Shown here piece after piece: positions 1 through 12,671 of a stretch of DNA of 64,000 nt. The notes beneath the pieces are model-generated. The model searched no databases and was not told where the DNA came from. It saw only the letters and a list, made by a program, of their open reading frames with translations. Position 1 is the stretch's first letter. Each line of letters starts with the position of its first letter. Position numbers and translations under genes: made by a program. This DNA comes from Trifolium pratense (lineage: Eukaryota; Streptophyta; Magnoliopsida; Fabales; Fabaceae), in assembly GCF_020283565.1 (NCBI RefSeq), contig NC_060060.1:63535257-63599256 (forward strand), read 5' to 3'.

Positions 1-216
1 CTTAATGTATCCGCTGTATGTAAATTATTCAGGTACACACTTTGCTTCGAGGAAGCCCTCTAATATAATGTGTTGATGTTATATTTATTTTCTATTGAAT
101 GACGAATTGCCGAGATAGCTGCGGGCGTTCACGCGCGCCATTATATTTAAGCGTGTTGTTTTAAAAAAAAAAAAAATAATACCCCTTTTTATGCTTTGAA
201 AAAATGGGGTGTTACA
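1..216 (+). repeat. LTR-1 of tandem LARD-like array (3' end only)
   Basis: This is the last 216 bp of an LTR, ending GGGGTGTTACA directly before the primer-binding site. It matches the ends of the downstream LTRs. Near the end, ACCCCTTTTT (181-190) can pair with the A-rich stretch ending TGGGGT (199-210), a possible terminal hairpin. The 5' part lies left of the window. Confidence 0.85.
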
Positions 217-2719
217 TTTTGGTATCAGAGCTCGGCAGTAGATCTTCAAAGGGAAAGTGTGTACATGGGTTAACAGTCTGAGGTCAGTCATATTAGAGTT
301 AGAGTCGGGTTTAGTGAGCATAAGTGCTTGGGTTCTTATGTGTTTGTTGTCTTGAGTCAAGCATGGGTTAAATGCTTAGGTAATTGATTGTTTCTCAACC
401 GAAACAATGTTCCCTATAGTGCTTCAGTGAGTAGGACAGTTAGCCCCTAGAGCTTTGGTCGAACTGGGTCGACGAGTGTCTCCGAATTTTCTCAGAGGCA
501 GCGGTCCGAGGAGGATGGATTTGAGGAGAATAAGAAATGCAAGGGATTCTTGGAAGTTAGATTATTGATTAGAAGTGCATTGGACGTGGTCACTCGGAGA
601 TGTTGAGTGTGGACGAGTGGACATCATTCTTGTAAAGGATTTCAAGTAAGGACTTGATTCGGGGAACTTTTTGAAGAAAATATTGGATGTTTGCTACGGT
701 GAGTTCGGGATGAGACTTGATGAAGTCATTTGGTTGTCAAGAAGATGCAGCCAATGAGGGATGGTGGAACAGATAACAATGTCAATTGAAATTAATTACG
801 ATGATTGGGTAATCATCGGGGCGAGCCGTATTTGAGTTAAAGTGGATGTTGCGCGTCAAGAGTGAGCGAACCTGGTGGTGTTAGATGACAGTAATACGTC
901 GATGGGTACCTTCAAGGTTTAAGTTGAGTGTGTGAGATAGGTTGAATTCGAAAATGAGATTATTAAGGATGAATCTCGTGATAATTGAGGGTATGAGACT
1001 AAATATCACGTCGATGAGTGGCAATCTATACATAGTTCGGGAGATAGTAAGTATAGGTGTTGATGTAAGAGAAATATATAGGTAATCATTGGTTAGATAA
1101 CTATAGATTTCGAGAGATGTTTTGGTAAGAATGAGGAGTTCAATTTTGGAAAGTGAATTTATGTCGATGGTATGGGATACTAGAGGTGTATGGTATGGAA
1201 ATACTTAGAGAATTGTAGCAGTGTAAGCTATAATTGTTGATTATTGGCAGGTAGACCCTAAGAGAAAGTAAACATCTTGAGTAGTTTGAAGGGGTTAGTC
1301 AAGATTTGAGTAGAGGCCCGATATGGATGAACATTTAAGTTAGCGATTTCAGTCGACCGAGAGGGTTGAATAACCGAGTAGCACCTTGAAGTTATAACAT
1401 CATAGGAGTTGAGGCGGAAAAGTTTTAAGTAATTCAAGTTATGGACGGAAATTTTTAGAAAATTTTCTAGAAATGTCGTGTATGAGTAAAAAAAAAAGGG
1501 ATTCGTTAGTAAGAGTACTAAGACGAAGAGAGTGATAGTTGGAAGGACATTTTGTTGAGTGTTAAGAGGTAATGAGAAATTTAGATGATATGGCTAGTAT
1601 TTTAAGTTCTTGAGGATTAGATTCAAGGAGTTGAATTATGTATCGAACCTATTACGGAAGTTATGGTAGTGTATGATTTATTCTTTGGTGGGTAGTCTTG
1701 AGGGGACGAGCATTAAGATTTGAGATAAGTGTCGGACACTAGATGGATGAGTAAGATAAGTTGATTCGAAAGTTAATTATAATGACGTTCTAAGTATAAG
1801 TTTAGAGATAGTTATGCATAAAAGGCTAATAACTAGGAACATGGATGATTAATTATTTAGAGCGTTCGATTTCGAGGAATATGTTGGTTTGTACCTTAGA
1901 AAAAGGCTAGAAGTGAGTAAGAACTTTTTGAGTAAGTAGATGCGTCGAGATGAGTAGCAAGAAGTTGTGCGCGAAGTTGGTAATTGGTACTAGGAAATAC
2001 TATAACTTTAGATAGTTACGACGATTAGGGATTGGTCGAACGGAGAAGCACATGGCAACGGGGCCTGTGAGAACTAAGGAATTCGCGAAAAGGATTACCT
2101 CACACATAATTTGGAAAATTATGATTGTGCGTGTATGTTGAGGAGTCGAAAGCACCACATGAACGGAGGTCATGGCGGTGTGTTTGTTATATGTGGAAGT
2201 AAAAAGGAGTTAAGTAATTGTCTATTGGAAAGAATTGAGTACAAGTGGCTGAGAGTGCTATTGTAGTCTGGTAAAGATGGTCTATGTCACCATCATGGTT
2301 GTCGGCTATCTATTGACAAATTGAGGGACTGATCACTCTTAATATGTTGTTAATAGTAGACGAAATCGTGTTGATTGGAATAGACTAGTTTTGGCCAGCT
2401 TTGGTAGTGCGTAAAGTTTTTGGAAATTCTTTTGGAGGGTAGCCCGTCGCCGTTTCGTGTGAACTTAATGAAATGGGCTATGCTGCGGAGACAAAATATG
2501 TGACCTTGGAAACAACATGTGTTGATCTAGGTTTGTGGACTTGGTAGAAAAATTTTGAGTGAGGAACTCATTGTGTTGTCTAGCTTGGCGTCTGGAGTTT
2601 GAAGCTAGTGCTACTTTGTAAAGGGTTGCGACAAGTGCACGTTGGTGTTAGTAATAATGGGATGAGTTGTTACTCTCGCTTTAGTTTCGAGGACGAAACT
2701 TCTTTTTGGTGGGTAGTAA
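217..2719 (+). mobile_element. Internal region 1 of LARD-like element, non-coding
   Basis: It begins with the primer-binding site TGGTATCAGAGC at 220-231, complementary to initiator tRNA-Met. It ends with the motif TTTCGAGGACGAAACTTC at about 2684-2701, just before the next LTR. This motif is familiar from the 3' end of Ty3/gypsy internal regions. All six frames are densely stopped. A few stretches near the 3' end, around 2270-2340, vaguely recall decayed integrase sequence, but I could not establish this by eye. The region probably acts only in cis (packaging and priming) and would need proteins from an autonomous partner; that is inference from the lack of ORFs. Confidence 0.8.
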
Positions 2720-5700
2720 TGTAAGACCCGTAATTCCACAGTACCTTTTGCGTGAAGAAAATAAGTAATGGCTAAGGAATTTAGGGTTTTTGGTTAAGTG
2801 TTTTTGTGAGTATCGTCGCAATAATAGGATTTTGGCTGAGTTTAAGTCTGTTTTGTGCTCGTGCGCTGAAAAGGCACAGACTTTTGGGCTGTAATCCTCT
2901 TTTATGTATGAGAAGGTTTATGCAAATTCAGAATGACGAGTTTTGGATTATTCTCGCTTTTGGAAAAACGAGTATAAATTTTACCCGCTGACGTAAAATT
3001 TTACGGTTTCAGAATTCAGTAAAATTTTAGATGGAGGATTTATATATCTGCGCGAGTTAGGATATGTCCTGAGAATATTTTTAAGAGTTAGGGAAGAAAA
3101 TTACAGTCGCGGAAAAAGATTCGACGATAAGTTTTGGAAATCGTTTACGGAGGACTTTTAGGTTTTAGATTTTCTGTCTGTGCAAGTTTGGTCCGTAACC
3201 GAAGCGTGACTCGTGTATGAGGCGAAGACTTTTAGAACCATATGAGAATATCTAAAGTGGATGGGATTTGCTTGATCCAATGGTGAGGGTTTTTCATGGC
3301 TTTAGTTGCACTTTTGATCCAATGGCTAGGAATGACCAAGACCAATGTATAGTAAGGAGGTTTAGCTTCTTTGGGGACTTAGAAAAATCTGAATTTTTCC
3401 ATTTCTCTTCCTCTCCAAACCGTGAAGCCATCCCCCATTTTCATATCTTCACCAAATTTTCATTTCATCATCAAATCCTTCCTTTTCAAGCTCTTTGGAA
3501 CCTAGACTTGCTAAGGGAATCACTTCACTTAAGGTAACTAGTCTTCTCCTTTCTTTTGCTTGGTTAAAACTCATGATTCTAGGAATTTTTGGGTTATGTT
3601 CTTGAGAATTAGTTTTCTAGAAATTAGTTTTGGTTGTTTGTGGTTCTAGGGAAGTGTTTAGGAGTAGTTTATAAGCTTGTTTAAGCTTGGCACATGTTGA
3701 TTTCCATGGTGATTAAAACTTTCATGAAATCTTTTGTTAGGGTTTGAAAAATTGATTTGAATTGCTCATAACTTTAAAAATTTGTGTTGTGCTTTTATTT
3801 TTGGTGTTGTTTATGAGCTTAGTAGAGAAATGGATGTTAGATTATGGCTTTAATTTTGTGAAACAAGGAAAAATAATTTTGAGTGTGTTCTTGAGGATTT
3901 TATGAACATATTTTTAGAAACTTTTGTTTTGATGCTCAAAGTGGTTTGGTTGATCAATTCCATGGCCATGTGAACTAATAGATGCTAGCTAGGACTTTGC
4001 ATTGGAAAATTTTGAGTGTGGTCCTTATTTTCAAAACTTTTGGTCATGAGAAATTTCGGAAAAGTGTGGGAGAGGTTTCAAAATTTGTCAGGGCTTTGAG
4101 GGAGGCACAATGGTGGCCTAGGGCGAATTACCATGCAAAAATTTTTGGGAAAAAAATGGTTTTAGTGTTGTATGTGTGTTAAAGAACCTAAAATTGAATT
4201 TTCGAAATTTGAGGCTTTGCCCGGAAAATTTTTTGGGGCTTGGATTAGTAACTCGGGGGTATTATGGGATATTACCATGCCCTCGGAAGCGAAAAATTTT
4301 GAGCGGAAGGGCCACTTTGTTTTTCAAGGGCAGAACCTAGAGCTTGTGTGGGGGGGGAAAATTGTGAAATTTTTCTAAGTCCACAATTTTGTGAAAAATG
4401 AGCATGCTTTGATGAAATGATCATAGGTGGGTCAAAGTTTGATTATAGGATTGTATTTGGAAAGAAAAACTTGAAACTTGCGACGCAAGAAAAACTCGAT
4501 TATTTTGTCGAGATATTTTCGTAAAATTTTTAGGTTGTTTTCAAGTGTTTTGGTAGTGTATGAAAGTGTCCTTTGAAGTTTAAAACCATAGAGAGCAATG
4601 GTATGCTTTGAAAATGAAAATTTGTGGGAGAATGCCTTGATTTCTCAATTCTGGACGAACTGTGCAGGGGCATTTTCGTCCATTTAAAATTGTTTCAGTT
4701 CCCTCAAAACTTAACCATTTGATCCGTCTTTTCGAGACGATGAATTTGGCGTATGGTTCGTCTCGATCGGACAAGAGTTGAATTAGTTATGGTCATTTTA
4801 GTTTGAAAACTATTTTGTCGAAAATGTGTTTGTTTTGTGAAAAATAGTGTATTTAACTTCGGGAATTTTTAATCACTATGGGGAGGACTCGAAAACACAA
4901 TCCGAGAGTGTTAGGAAGTGCCTTAGACACCTCTAGACCTTTGTTGATAGGTTTAGTTTCGTTGAGATATTTTGGGAGAAACTTATGGATTGTACGTTGC
5001 TTATTTTAGGGCGCGCGAAAGTGTAGAATTGTTCGAAGTTGTTTGAAATTGGAGCTTGCCGAGGTAAGGGCACCTTCTTACTTCCGTATTAAATTCCGTC
5101 GATAGCGTAGTTGTATGCTTGTTGTTGTGAATGCTTTGTGTGTTTGTTTGTGCACTATTTGTGAGTGCTTGGCATGTTTGTATTATGTATTCTCGATATG
5201 AGTTCGTGATGAATACATGAGGTTACTTGTCTGACATAGTATTTGATGAAATATATGTGTTGACATGCTTGTTGGGAGATTACATATGATTGTGATAATA
5301 TATGTATTGTGGTTGCATTGGTATAGATAAGGGTATCGTATGCTCATGCGTCCATGGTAAGAGGTGGTTGCGGGAGTGGACCCCGGGTTGTGATTGCGGG
5401 AGCGGATCCACCCAAATGTTTGAGGGATTTTACGAGGTGTGATTGCGGGAGTGGATCCACCTTAATCCTACGGGATTCTTGTTGAGTTCAATACGTGGTT
5501 GCGGGGGTGGGCCACGAGGTGTGATTGCGGGAGTGGATCCACCTTAATTTTTGCGGGGTTTTATTGAGTTCAATACTTGGTTGCGGGAGTGGACCATGAG
5601 GTGCGATTGCGGGAGTGAATCCACCTTAACCCTTCGTGGTTTTATTGATCCTCAGTACGTGGTTGCGGGAGTGGACCATGGGGTGTGATTGCGGGAGTGG

Positions 5701-6531
5701 ATCCACCTTAAATCCTTCGAGATTTTATTGATTAACTTTTTAGTAGGAACATGGTTGCGGGAGTGGACCATGGGGTGTGATTGCGGGAGTGGATCCACCT
5801 TAATCCTTATGGATTGTATTAATTTTTTGTACGAGTGTTTGGGTGTGTGAGACCAGTGGCGGTCGTCGCATTTGTTGTGTTAGAGGTTAGCGAGACCAGT
5901 GGGGGTTGTCGCATTCATTGCATTAGAGGTTGCATTAGGCTATGTGCGCATTTTATTTATTATGCGTGGTGTTGAGAAAATGATAAGTGTTTACTCGCTT
6001 TTATGTTGTGGTATTTGGTATTTGTATACTTGTTTCCAGTTGGTGACCCTTATTTTGCATGCCATATCGCGGGCTCCTCCCACCCCCAGACGATGGAGCG
6101 CCATCTGAGACCCTAGGCCGTGAGGACGGCGAGGACTTCGTGGACTATCCCGGAGTGTAGAGAGTAGCGCTTGTTAGGCTACATTTTTGGTTAGGCTTAG
6201 GGCCTAGTTGTTTTTTGGATGACTGTATGTCTTATACATTTATACTCAGACATGTTTAGTGCCTTTTGGCCTTGTGATATATTTGGTTCATAACTCATGT
6301 CTTTTGGTTGATGAACTTAATGTATCCGCTGTATGTAAATTATTCAGGTACACACTTTGCTTCGAGGAAGCCCTCTAATATAATGTGTTGATGTTATATT
6401 TATTTTCTATTGAATGACGAATTGCCGAGATAGCTGCGGGCGTTCACGCGCGCCATTTTATTTAAGCGTGTTGTTTTAAAAAAAAATAAAATAATACCCC
6501 TTTTTATGCTTTGAAAAAATGGGGTGTTACA
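2720..6531 (+). repeat. LTR-2 of LARD-like array (full, 3812 bp)
   Basis: A full-length LTR runs from TGTAAGACCC to GTTACA. It contains an AT-rich core with TATA-like AGTATAAATT at 2971-2980, a tandem subrepeat block at 5363-5803, and a two-copy 40-odd bp repeat (GAGACCAGTGG...) at about 5850-5932. It ends in a poly-A tract and terminal hairpin. Two exon-end-like sites are visible: AAG|GTAACT near 3536 and GAG|GTAAGG near 5063. No convincing coding region is present. The short frames seen here recur unchanged in every copy and look like chance ORFs. Confidence 0.85.
5363..5803 (+). repeat. Tandem subrepeats inside LTR-2
   Basis: Eleven copies of a core close to TTGCGGGAGTGG occur in about 440 bp. 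They alternate between two contexts, one continuing GGACCATG and the other GGATCCACCTTAA, giving roughly five imperfect composite units of 80-110 bp. GC content is visibly higher than in the surrounding LTR. The same block recurs in the other LTRs. Confidence 0.85.
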
Positions 6532-9034
6532 TTTTGGTATCAGAGCTCGGCAGTAGATCTTCAAAGGGAAAGTGTGTACATGGGTTAACAGTCTGAGGTC
6601 AGTCATATTAGAGTTAGAGTCGGGTTTAGTGAGCATAAGTGCTTGGGTTCTTATGTGTTTGTTGTCTTGAGTCAAGCATGGGTTAAATGCTTAGGTAATT
6701 GATTGTTTCTCAACCGAAACAATGTTCCCTATAGTGCTTCAGTGAGTAGGACAGTTAGCCCCTAGAGCTTTGGTCGAACTGGGTCGACGAGTGTCTCCGA
6801 ATTTTCTCAGAGGCAGCGGTCCGAGGAGGATGGATTTGAGGAGAATAAGAAATGCAAGGGATTCTTGGAAGTTAGATTATTGATTAGAAGTGCATTGGAC
6901 GTGGTCACTCGGAGATGTTGAGTGTGGACGAGTGGACATCATTCTTGTAAAGGATTTCAAGTAAGGACTTGATTCGGGGAACTTTTTGAAGAAAATATTG
7001 GATGTTTGCTACGGTGAGTTCGGGATGAGACTTGATGAAGTCATTTGGTTGTCAAGAAGATGCAGCCAATGAGGGATGGTGGAACAGATAACAATGTCAA
7101 TTGAAATTAATTACGATGATTGGGTAATCATCGGGGCGAGCCGTATTTGAGTTAAAGTGGATGTTGCGCGTCAAGAGTGAGCGAACCTGGTGGTGTTAGA
7201 TGACAGTAATACGTCGATGGGTACCTTCAAGGTTTAAGTTGAGTGTGTGAGATAGGTTGAATTCGAAAATGAGATTATTAAGGATGAATCTCGTGATAAT
7301 TGAGGGTATGAGACTAAATATCACGTCGATGAGTGGCAATCTATACATAGTTCGGGAGATAGTAAGTATAGGTGTTGATGTAAGAGAAATATATAGGTAA
7401 TCATTGGTTAGATAACTATAGATTTCGAGAGATGTTTTGGTAAGAATGAGGAGTTCAATTTTGGAAAGTGAATTTATGTCGATGGTATGGGATACTAGAG
7501 GTGTATGGTATGGAAATACTTAGAGAATTGTAGCAGTGTAAGCTATAATTGTTGATTATTGGCAGGTAGACCCTAAGAGAAAGTAAACATCTTGAGTAGT
7601 TTGAAGGGGTTAGTCAAGATTTGAGTAGAGGCCCGATATGGATGAACATTTAAGTTAGCGATTTCAGTCGACCGAGAGGGTTGAATAACCGAGTAGCACC
7701 TTGAAGTTATAACATCATAGGAGTTGAGGCGGAAAAGTTTTAAGTAATTCAAGTTATGGACGGAAATTTTTAGAAAATTTTCTAGAAATGTCGTGTATGA
7801 GTAAAAAAAAAAGGGATTCGTTAGTAAGAGTACTAAGACGAAGAGAGTGATAGTTGGAAGGACATTTTGTTGAGTGTTAAGAGGTAATGAGAAATTTAGA
7901 TGATATGGCTAGTATTTTAAGTTCTTGAGGATTAGATTCAAGGAGTTGAATTATGTATCGAACCTATTACGGAAGTTATGGTAGTGTATGATTTATTCTT
8001 TGGTGGGTAGTCTTGAGGGGACGAGCATTAAGATTTGAGATAAGTGTCGGACACTAGATGGATGAGTAAGATAAGTTGATTCGAAAGTTAATTATAATGA
8101 CGTTCTAAGTATAAGTTTAGAGATAGTTATGCATAAAAGGCTAATAACTAGGAACATGGATGATTAATTATTTAGAGCGTTCGATTTCGAGGAATATGTT
8201 GGTTTGTACCTTAGAAAAAGGCTAGAAGTGAGTAAGAACTTTTTGAGTAAGTAGATGCGTCGAGATGAGTAGCAAGAAGTTGTGCGCGAAGTTGGTAATT
8301 GGTACTAGGAAATACTATAACTTTAGATAGTTACGACGATTAGGGATTGGTCGAACGGAGAAGCACATGGCAACGGGGCCTGTGAGAACTAAGGAATTCG
8401 CGAAAAGGATTACCTCACACATAATTTGGAAAATTATGATTGTGCGTGTATGTTGAGGAGTCGAAAGCACCACATGAACGGAGGTCATGGCGGTGTGTTT
8501 GTTATATGTGGAAGTAAAAAGGAGTTAAGTAATTGTCTATTGGAAAGAATTGAGTACAAGTGGCTGAGAGTGCTATTGTAGTCTGGTAAAGATGGTCTAT
8601 GTCACCATCATGGTTGTCGGCTATCTATTGACAAATTGAGGGACTGATCACTCTTAATATGTTGTTAATAGTAGACGAAATCGTGTTGATTGGAATAGAC
8701 TAGTTTTGGCCAGCTTTGGTAGTGCGTAAAGTTTTTGGAAATTCTTTTGGAGGGTAGCCCGTCGCCGTTTCGTGTGAACTTAATGAAATGGGCTATGCTG
8801 CGGAGACAAAATATGTGACCTTGGAAACAACATGTGTTGATCTAGGTTTGTGGACTTGGTAGAAAAATTTTGAGTGAGGAACTCATTGTGTTGTCTAGCT
8901 TAGCGTCTGGAGTTTGAAGCTAGTGCTACTTTGTAAAGGGTTGCGACAAGTGCACGTTGGTGTTAGTAATAATGGGATGAGTTGTTACTCTCGCTTTAGT
9001 TTCGAGGACGAAACTTCTTTTTGGTGGGTAGTAA
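6532..9034 (+). mobile_element. Internal region 2 of LARD-like element, non-coding
   Basis: The same structure as internal region 1: PBS TGGTATCAGAGC at 6535-6546, no long ORF, and an identical 3' end before the next LTR. It is almost base-for-base identical to internal region 1, with isolated substitutions such as near 8901. Confidence 0.8.
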
Positions 9035-12000
9035 TGTAAGACCCGTAATTCCACAGTACCTTTTGCGTGAAGAAAATAAGTAATGGCTAAGGAATTTAGG
9101 GTTTTTGGTTAAGTGTTTTTGTGAGTATCGTCGCAATAATAGGATTTTGGCTGAGTTTAAGTCTGTTTTGTGCTCGTGCGCTGAAAAGGCACAGACTTTT
9201 GGGCTGTAATCCTCTTTTATGTATGAGAAGGTTTATGCAAATTCAGAATGACGAGTTTTGGATTATTCTCGCTTTTGGAAAAACGAGTATAAATTTTACC
9301 CGCTGACGTAAAATTTTACAGTTTCAGAATTCAGTAAAATTTTAGATGGAGGATTTATATATCTGCGCGAGTTAGGATATGTCCTGAGAATATTTTTAAG
9401 AGTTAGGGAAGAAAATTACAGTCGCGGAAAAAGATTCGGCGATAAGTTTTGGAAATCGTTTACGGAGGACTTTTAGGTTTTAGATTTTCTGTCTGTGCAA
9501 GTTTGGTCCGTAACCGAAGCGTGACTCGTCTATGAGGCGAAGACTTTTAGAACCATATGAGAATATCTAAAGTGGATGGGATTTGCTTGATCCAATGGTG
9601 AGGGTTTTTCATGGCTTTAGTTGCACTTTTGATCCAATGGCTAGGAATGACCAAGACCAATGTATAGTAAGGAGGTTTAGCTTCTTTGGGGACTTAGAAA
9701 AATCTGAATTTTTCCATTTCTCTTCCTCTCCAAACCGTGAAGCCATCCCCCATTTTCATATCTTCACCAAATTTTCATTTCATCATCAAATCCTTCCTTT
9801 TCAAGCTCTTTGGAACCTAGACTTGCTAAGGGAATCACTTCACTTAAGGTAACTAGTCTTCTCCTTTCTTTTTCTTGGTTAAAACTCATGATTCTAGGAA
9901 TTTTTGGGTTATGTTCTTGAGAATTAGTTTTCTAGAAATTAGTTTTGGTTGTTTGTGGTTCTAGGGAAGTGTTTAGGAGTAGTTTATAAGCTTGTTTAAG
10001 CTTGGCACATGTTGATTTCCATGGTGATTAAAACTTTCATGAAATCTTTTGTTAGGGTTTGAAAAATTGATTTGAATTGCTCATAACTTTAAAAATTTGT
10101 GTTGTGCTTTTATTTTTGGTGTTGTTTATGAGCTTAGTAGAGAAATGGATGTTAGATTATGGCTTTAATTTTGTGAAACAAGGAAAAATAATTTTGAGTG
10201 TGTTCTTGAGGATTTTATGAACATATTTTTAGAAACTTTTGTTTTGATGCTCAAAGTGGTTTGGTTGATCAATTCCATGGCCATGTGAACTAATAGATGC
10301 TAGCTAGGACTTTGCATTGGAAAATTTTGAGTGTGGTCCTTATTTTCAAAACTTTTGGTCATGAGAAATTTCGGAAAAGTGTGGGAGAGGTTTCAAAATT
10401 TGTCAGGGCTTTGAGGGAGGCACAATGGTGGCCTAGGGCGAATTACCATGCAAAAATTTTTGGGAAAAAAATGGTTTTAGTGTTGTATGTGTGTTAAAGA
10501 ACCTAAAATTGAATTTTCGAAATTTGAGGCTTTGCCCGGAAAATTTTTTGGGGCTTGGATTAGTAACTCGGGGGTATTATGGGATATTACCATGCCCTCG
10601 GAAGCGAAAAATTTTGAGCGGAAGGGCCACTTTGTTTTTCAAGGGCAGAACCTAGAGCTTGTGTGGGGGGGGAAAATTGTGAAATTTTTCTAAGTCCACA
10701 ATTTTGTGAAAAATGAGCATGCTTTGATGAAATGATCATAGGTGGGTCAAAGTTTGATTATAGGATTGTATTTGGAAAGAAAAACTTGAAACTTGCGACG
10801 CAAGAAAAACTCGATTATTTTGTCGAGATATTTTCGTAAAATTTTTAGGTTGTTTTCAAGTGTTTTGGTAGTGTATGAAAGTGTCCTTTGAAGTTTAAAA
10901 CCAGAGAGAGCAATGGTATGCTTTGAAAATGAAAATTTGTGGGAGAATGCCTTGATTTCTCAATTCTGGACGAACTGTGCAGGGGCATTTTCGTCCATTT
11001 AAAATTGTTTCAGTTCCCTCAAAACTTAACCATTTGATCCGTCTTTTCGAGACGATGAATTTGGCGTATGGTTCGTCTCGATCGGACAAGAGTTGAATTA
11101 GTTATGGTCATTTTAGTTTGAAAACTATTTTGTCGAAAATGTGTTTGTTTTGTGAAAAATAGTGTATTTAACTTCGGGAATTTTTAATCACTATGGGGAG
11201 GACTCGAAAACACAATTCGAGAGTGTTAGGAAGTGCCTTAGACACCTCTAGACCTTTGTTGATAGGTTTAGTTTCGTTGAGATATTTTGGGAGAAACTTA
11301 TGGATTGTACGTTGCTTATTTTAGGGCGCGCGAAAGTGTAGAATTGTTCGAAGTTGTTTGAAATTGGAGCTTGCCGAGGTAAGGGCACCTTCTTACTTCC
11401 GTATTAAATTCCGTCGATAGCGTAGTTGTATGCTTGTTGTTGTGAATGCTTTGTGTGTTTGTTTGTGCACTATTTGTGAGTGCTTGGCATGTTTGTATTA
11501 TGTATTCTCGATATGAGTTCGTGATGAATACATGAGGTTACTTGTCTGACATAGTATTTGATGAAATATATGTGTTGACATGCTTGTTGGGAGATTACAT
11601 ATGATTGTGATAATATATGTATTGTGGTTGCATTGGTATAGATAAGGGTATCGTATGCTCATGCGTCCATGGTAAGAGGTGGTTGCCGGAGTGGACCCCG
11701 GGTTGTGATTGCGGGAGCGGATCCACCCAAATGTTTGAGGGATTTTACGAGGTGTGATTGCGGGAGTGGATCCACCTTAATCCTACGGGATTCTTGTTGA
11801 GTTCAATACGTGGTTGCGGGGGTGGGCCACGAGGTGTGATTGCGGGAGTGGATCCACCTTAATTTTTGCGGGGTTTTATTGAGTTCAATACTTGGTTGCG
11901 GGAGTGGACCATGAGGTGCGATTGCGGGAGTGAATCCACCTTAACCCTTCGTGGTTTTATTGATCCTCAGTACGTGGTTGCGGGAGTGGACCATGGGGTG

Positions 12001-12671
12001 TGATTGCGGGAGTGGATCCACCTTAAATCCTTCGAGATTTTATTGATTAACTTTTTAGTAGGAACATGGTTGCGGGAGTGGACCATGGGGTGTGATTGCG
12101 GGAGTGGATCCACCTTAATCCTTATGGATTGTATTAATTTTTTGTACGAGTGTTTTGGTGTGTGAGACCAGTGGCGGTCGTCGCATTTGTTGTGTTAGAG
12201 GTTAGCGAGACCAGTGGGGGTTGTCGCATTCATTGCATTAGAGGTTGCATTAGGCTATGTGCGCATTTTATTTATTATGCGTGGTGTTGAGAAAATGATA
12301 AGTGTTTACTCGCTTTTATGTTGTGGTATTTGGTATTTGTATACTTGTTTCCAGTTGGTGACCCTTATTTTGCATGCCATATCGCGGGCTCCTCCCACCC
12401 CCAGACGATGGAGCGCCATCTGAGACCGTAGGCCGTGAGGACGGCGAGGACTTCGTGGACTATCCCGGAGTGTAGAGAGTAGCGCTTGTTAGGCTACATT
12501 TTTGGTTAGGCTTAGGGCCTAGTTGTTTTTTGGATGACTGTATGTCTTATACATTTATACTCAGACATGTTTAGTGCCTTTTGGCCTTGTGATATATTCG
12601 GTTCATAACTCATGTCTTTTGGTTGATGAACTTAATGTATCCGCTGTATGTAAATTATTCAGGTACACACT
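9035..12671 (+). repeat. LTR-3 of LARD-like array, left part (split by copia insertion)
   Basis: The first 3637 bp of a standard LTR, starting TGTAAGACCC. It is interrupted after ...GGTACACACT by the Sirevirus-type copia element. The remaining 175 bp resume at 23774. The left part carries the TATA-like AGTATAAATT (9286-9295), as in LTR-2, and the subrepeat block at 11678-12118. Confidence 0.85.
11678..12118 (+). repeat. Tandem subrepeats inside LTR-3
   Basis: The same eleven-core GC-richer subrepeat block as in LTR-2. The first core reads TTGCCGGAGTGG instead of TTGCGGGAGTGG, a variant shared with LTR-4 but not with LTR-2 or LTR-5. Confidence 0.8.

Noticed and set aside
85..360. 91-codon minus frame repeated in each array unit
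   Set aside because: It spans the LTR end and primer-binding site, recurs only because the unit recurs, and its start and length change with poly-A length. No protein features.
5363..5803. Regular subrepeats considered as a CRISPR array
   Set aside because: Repeats are imperfect, spacers are similar to each other and the context is a plant LTR.
2806..6108. Set of 60-90 codon frames repeated in every LTR (for example at 3268, 3982, 4172 and 5899)
   Set aside because: They are carried along by the tandem duplication, lack domain or codon-bias signals, and are not supported as genes.
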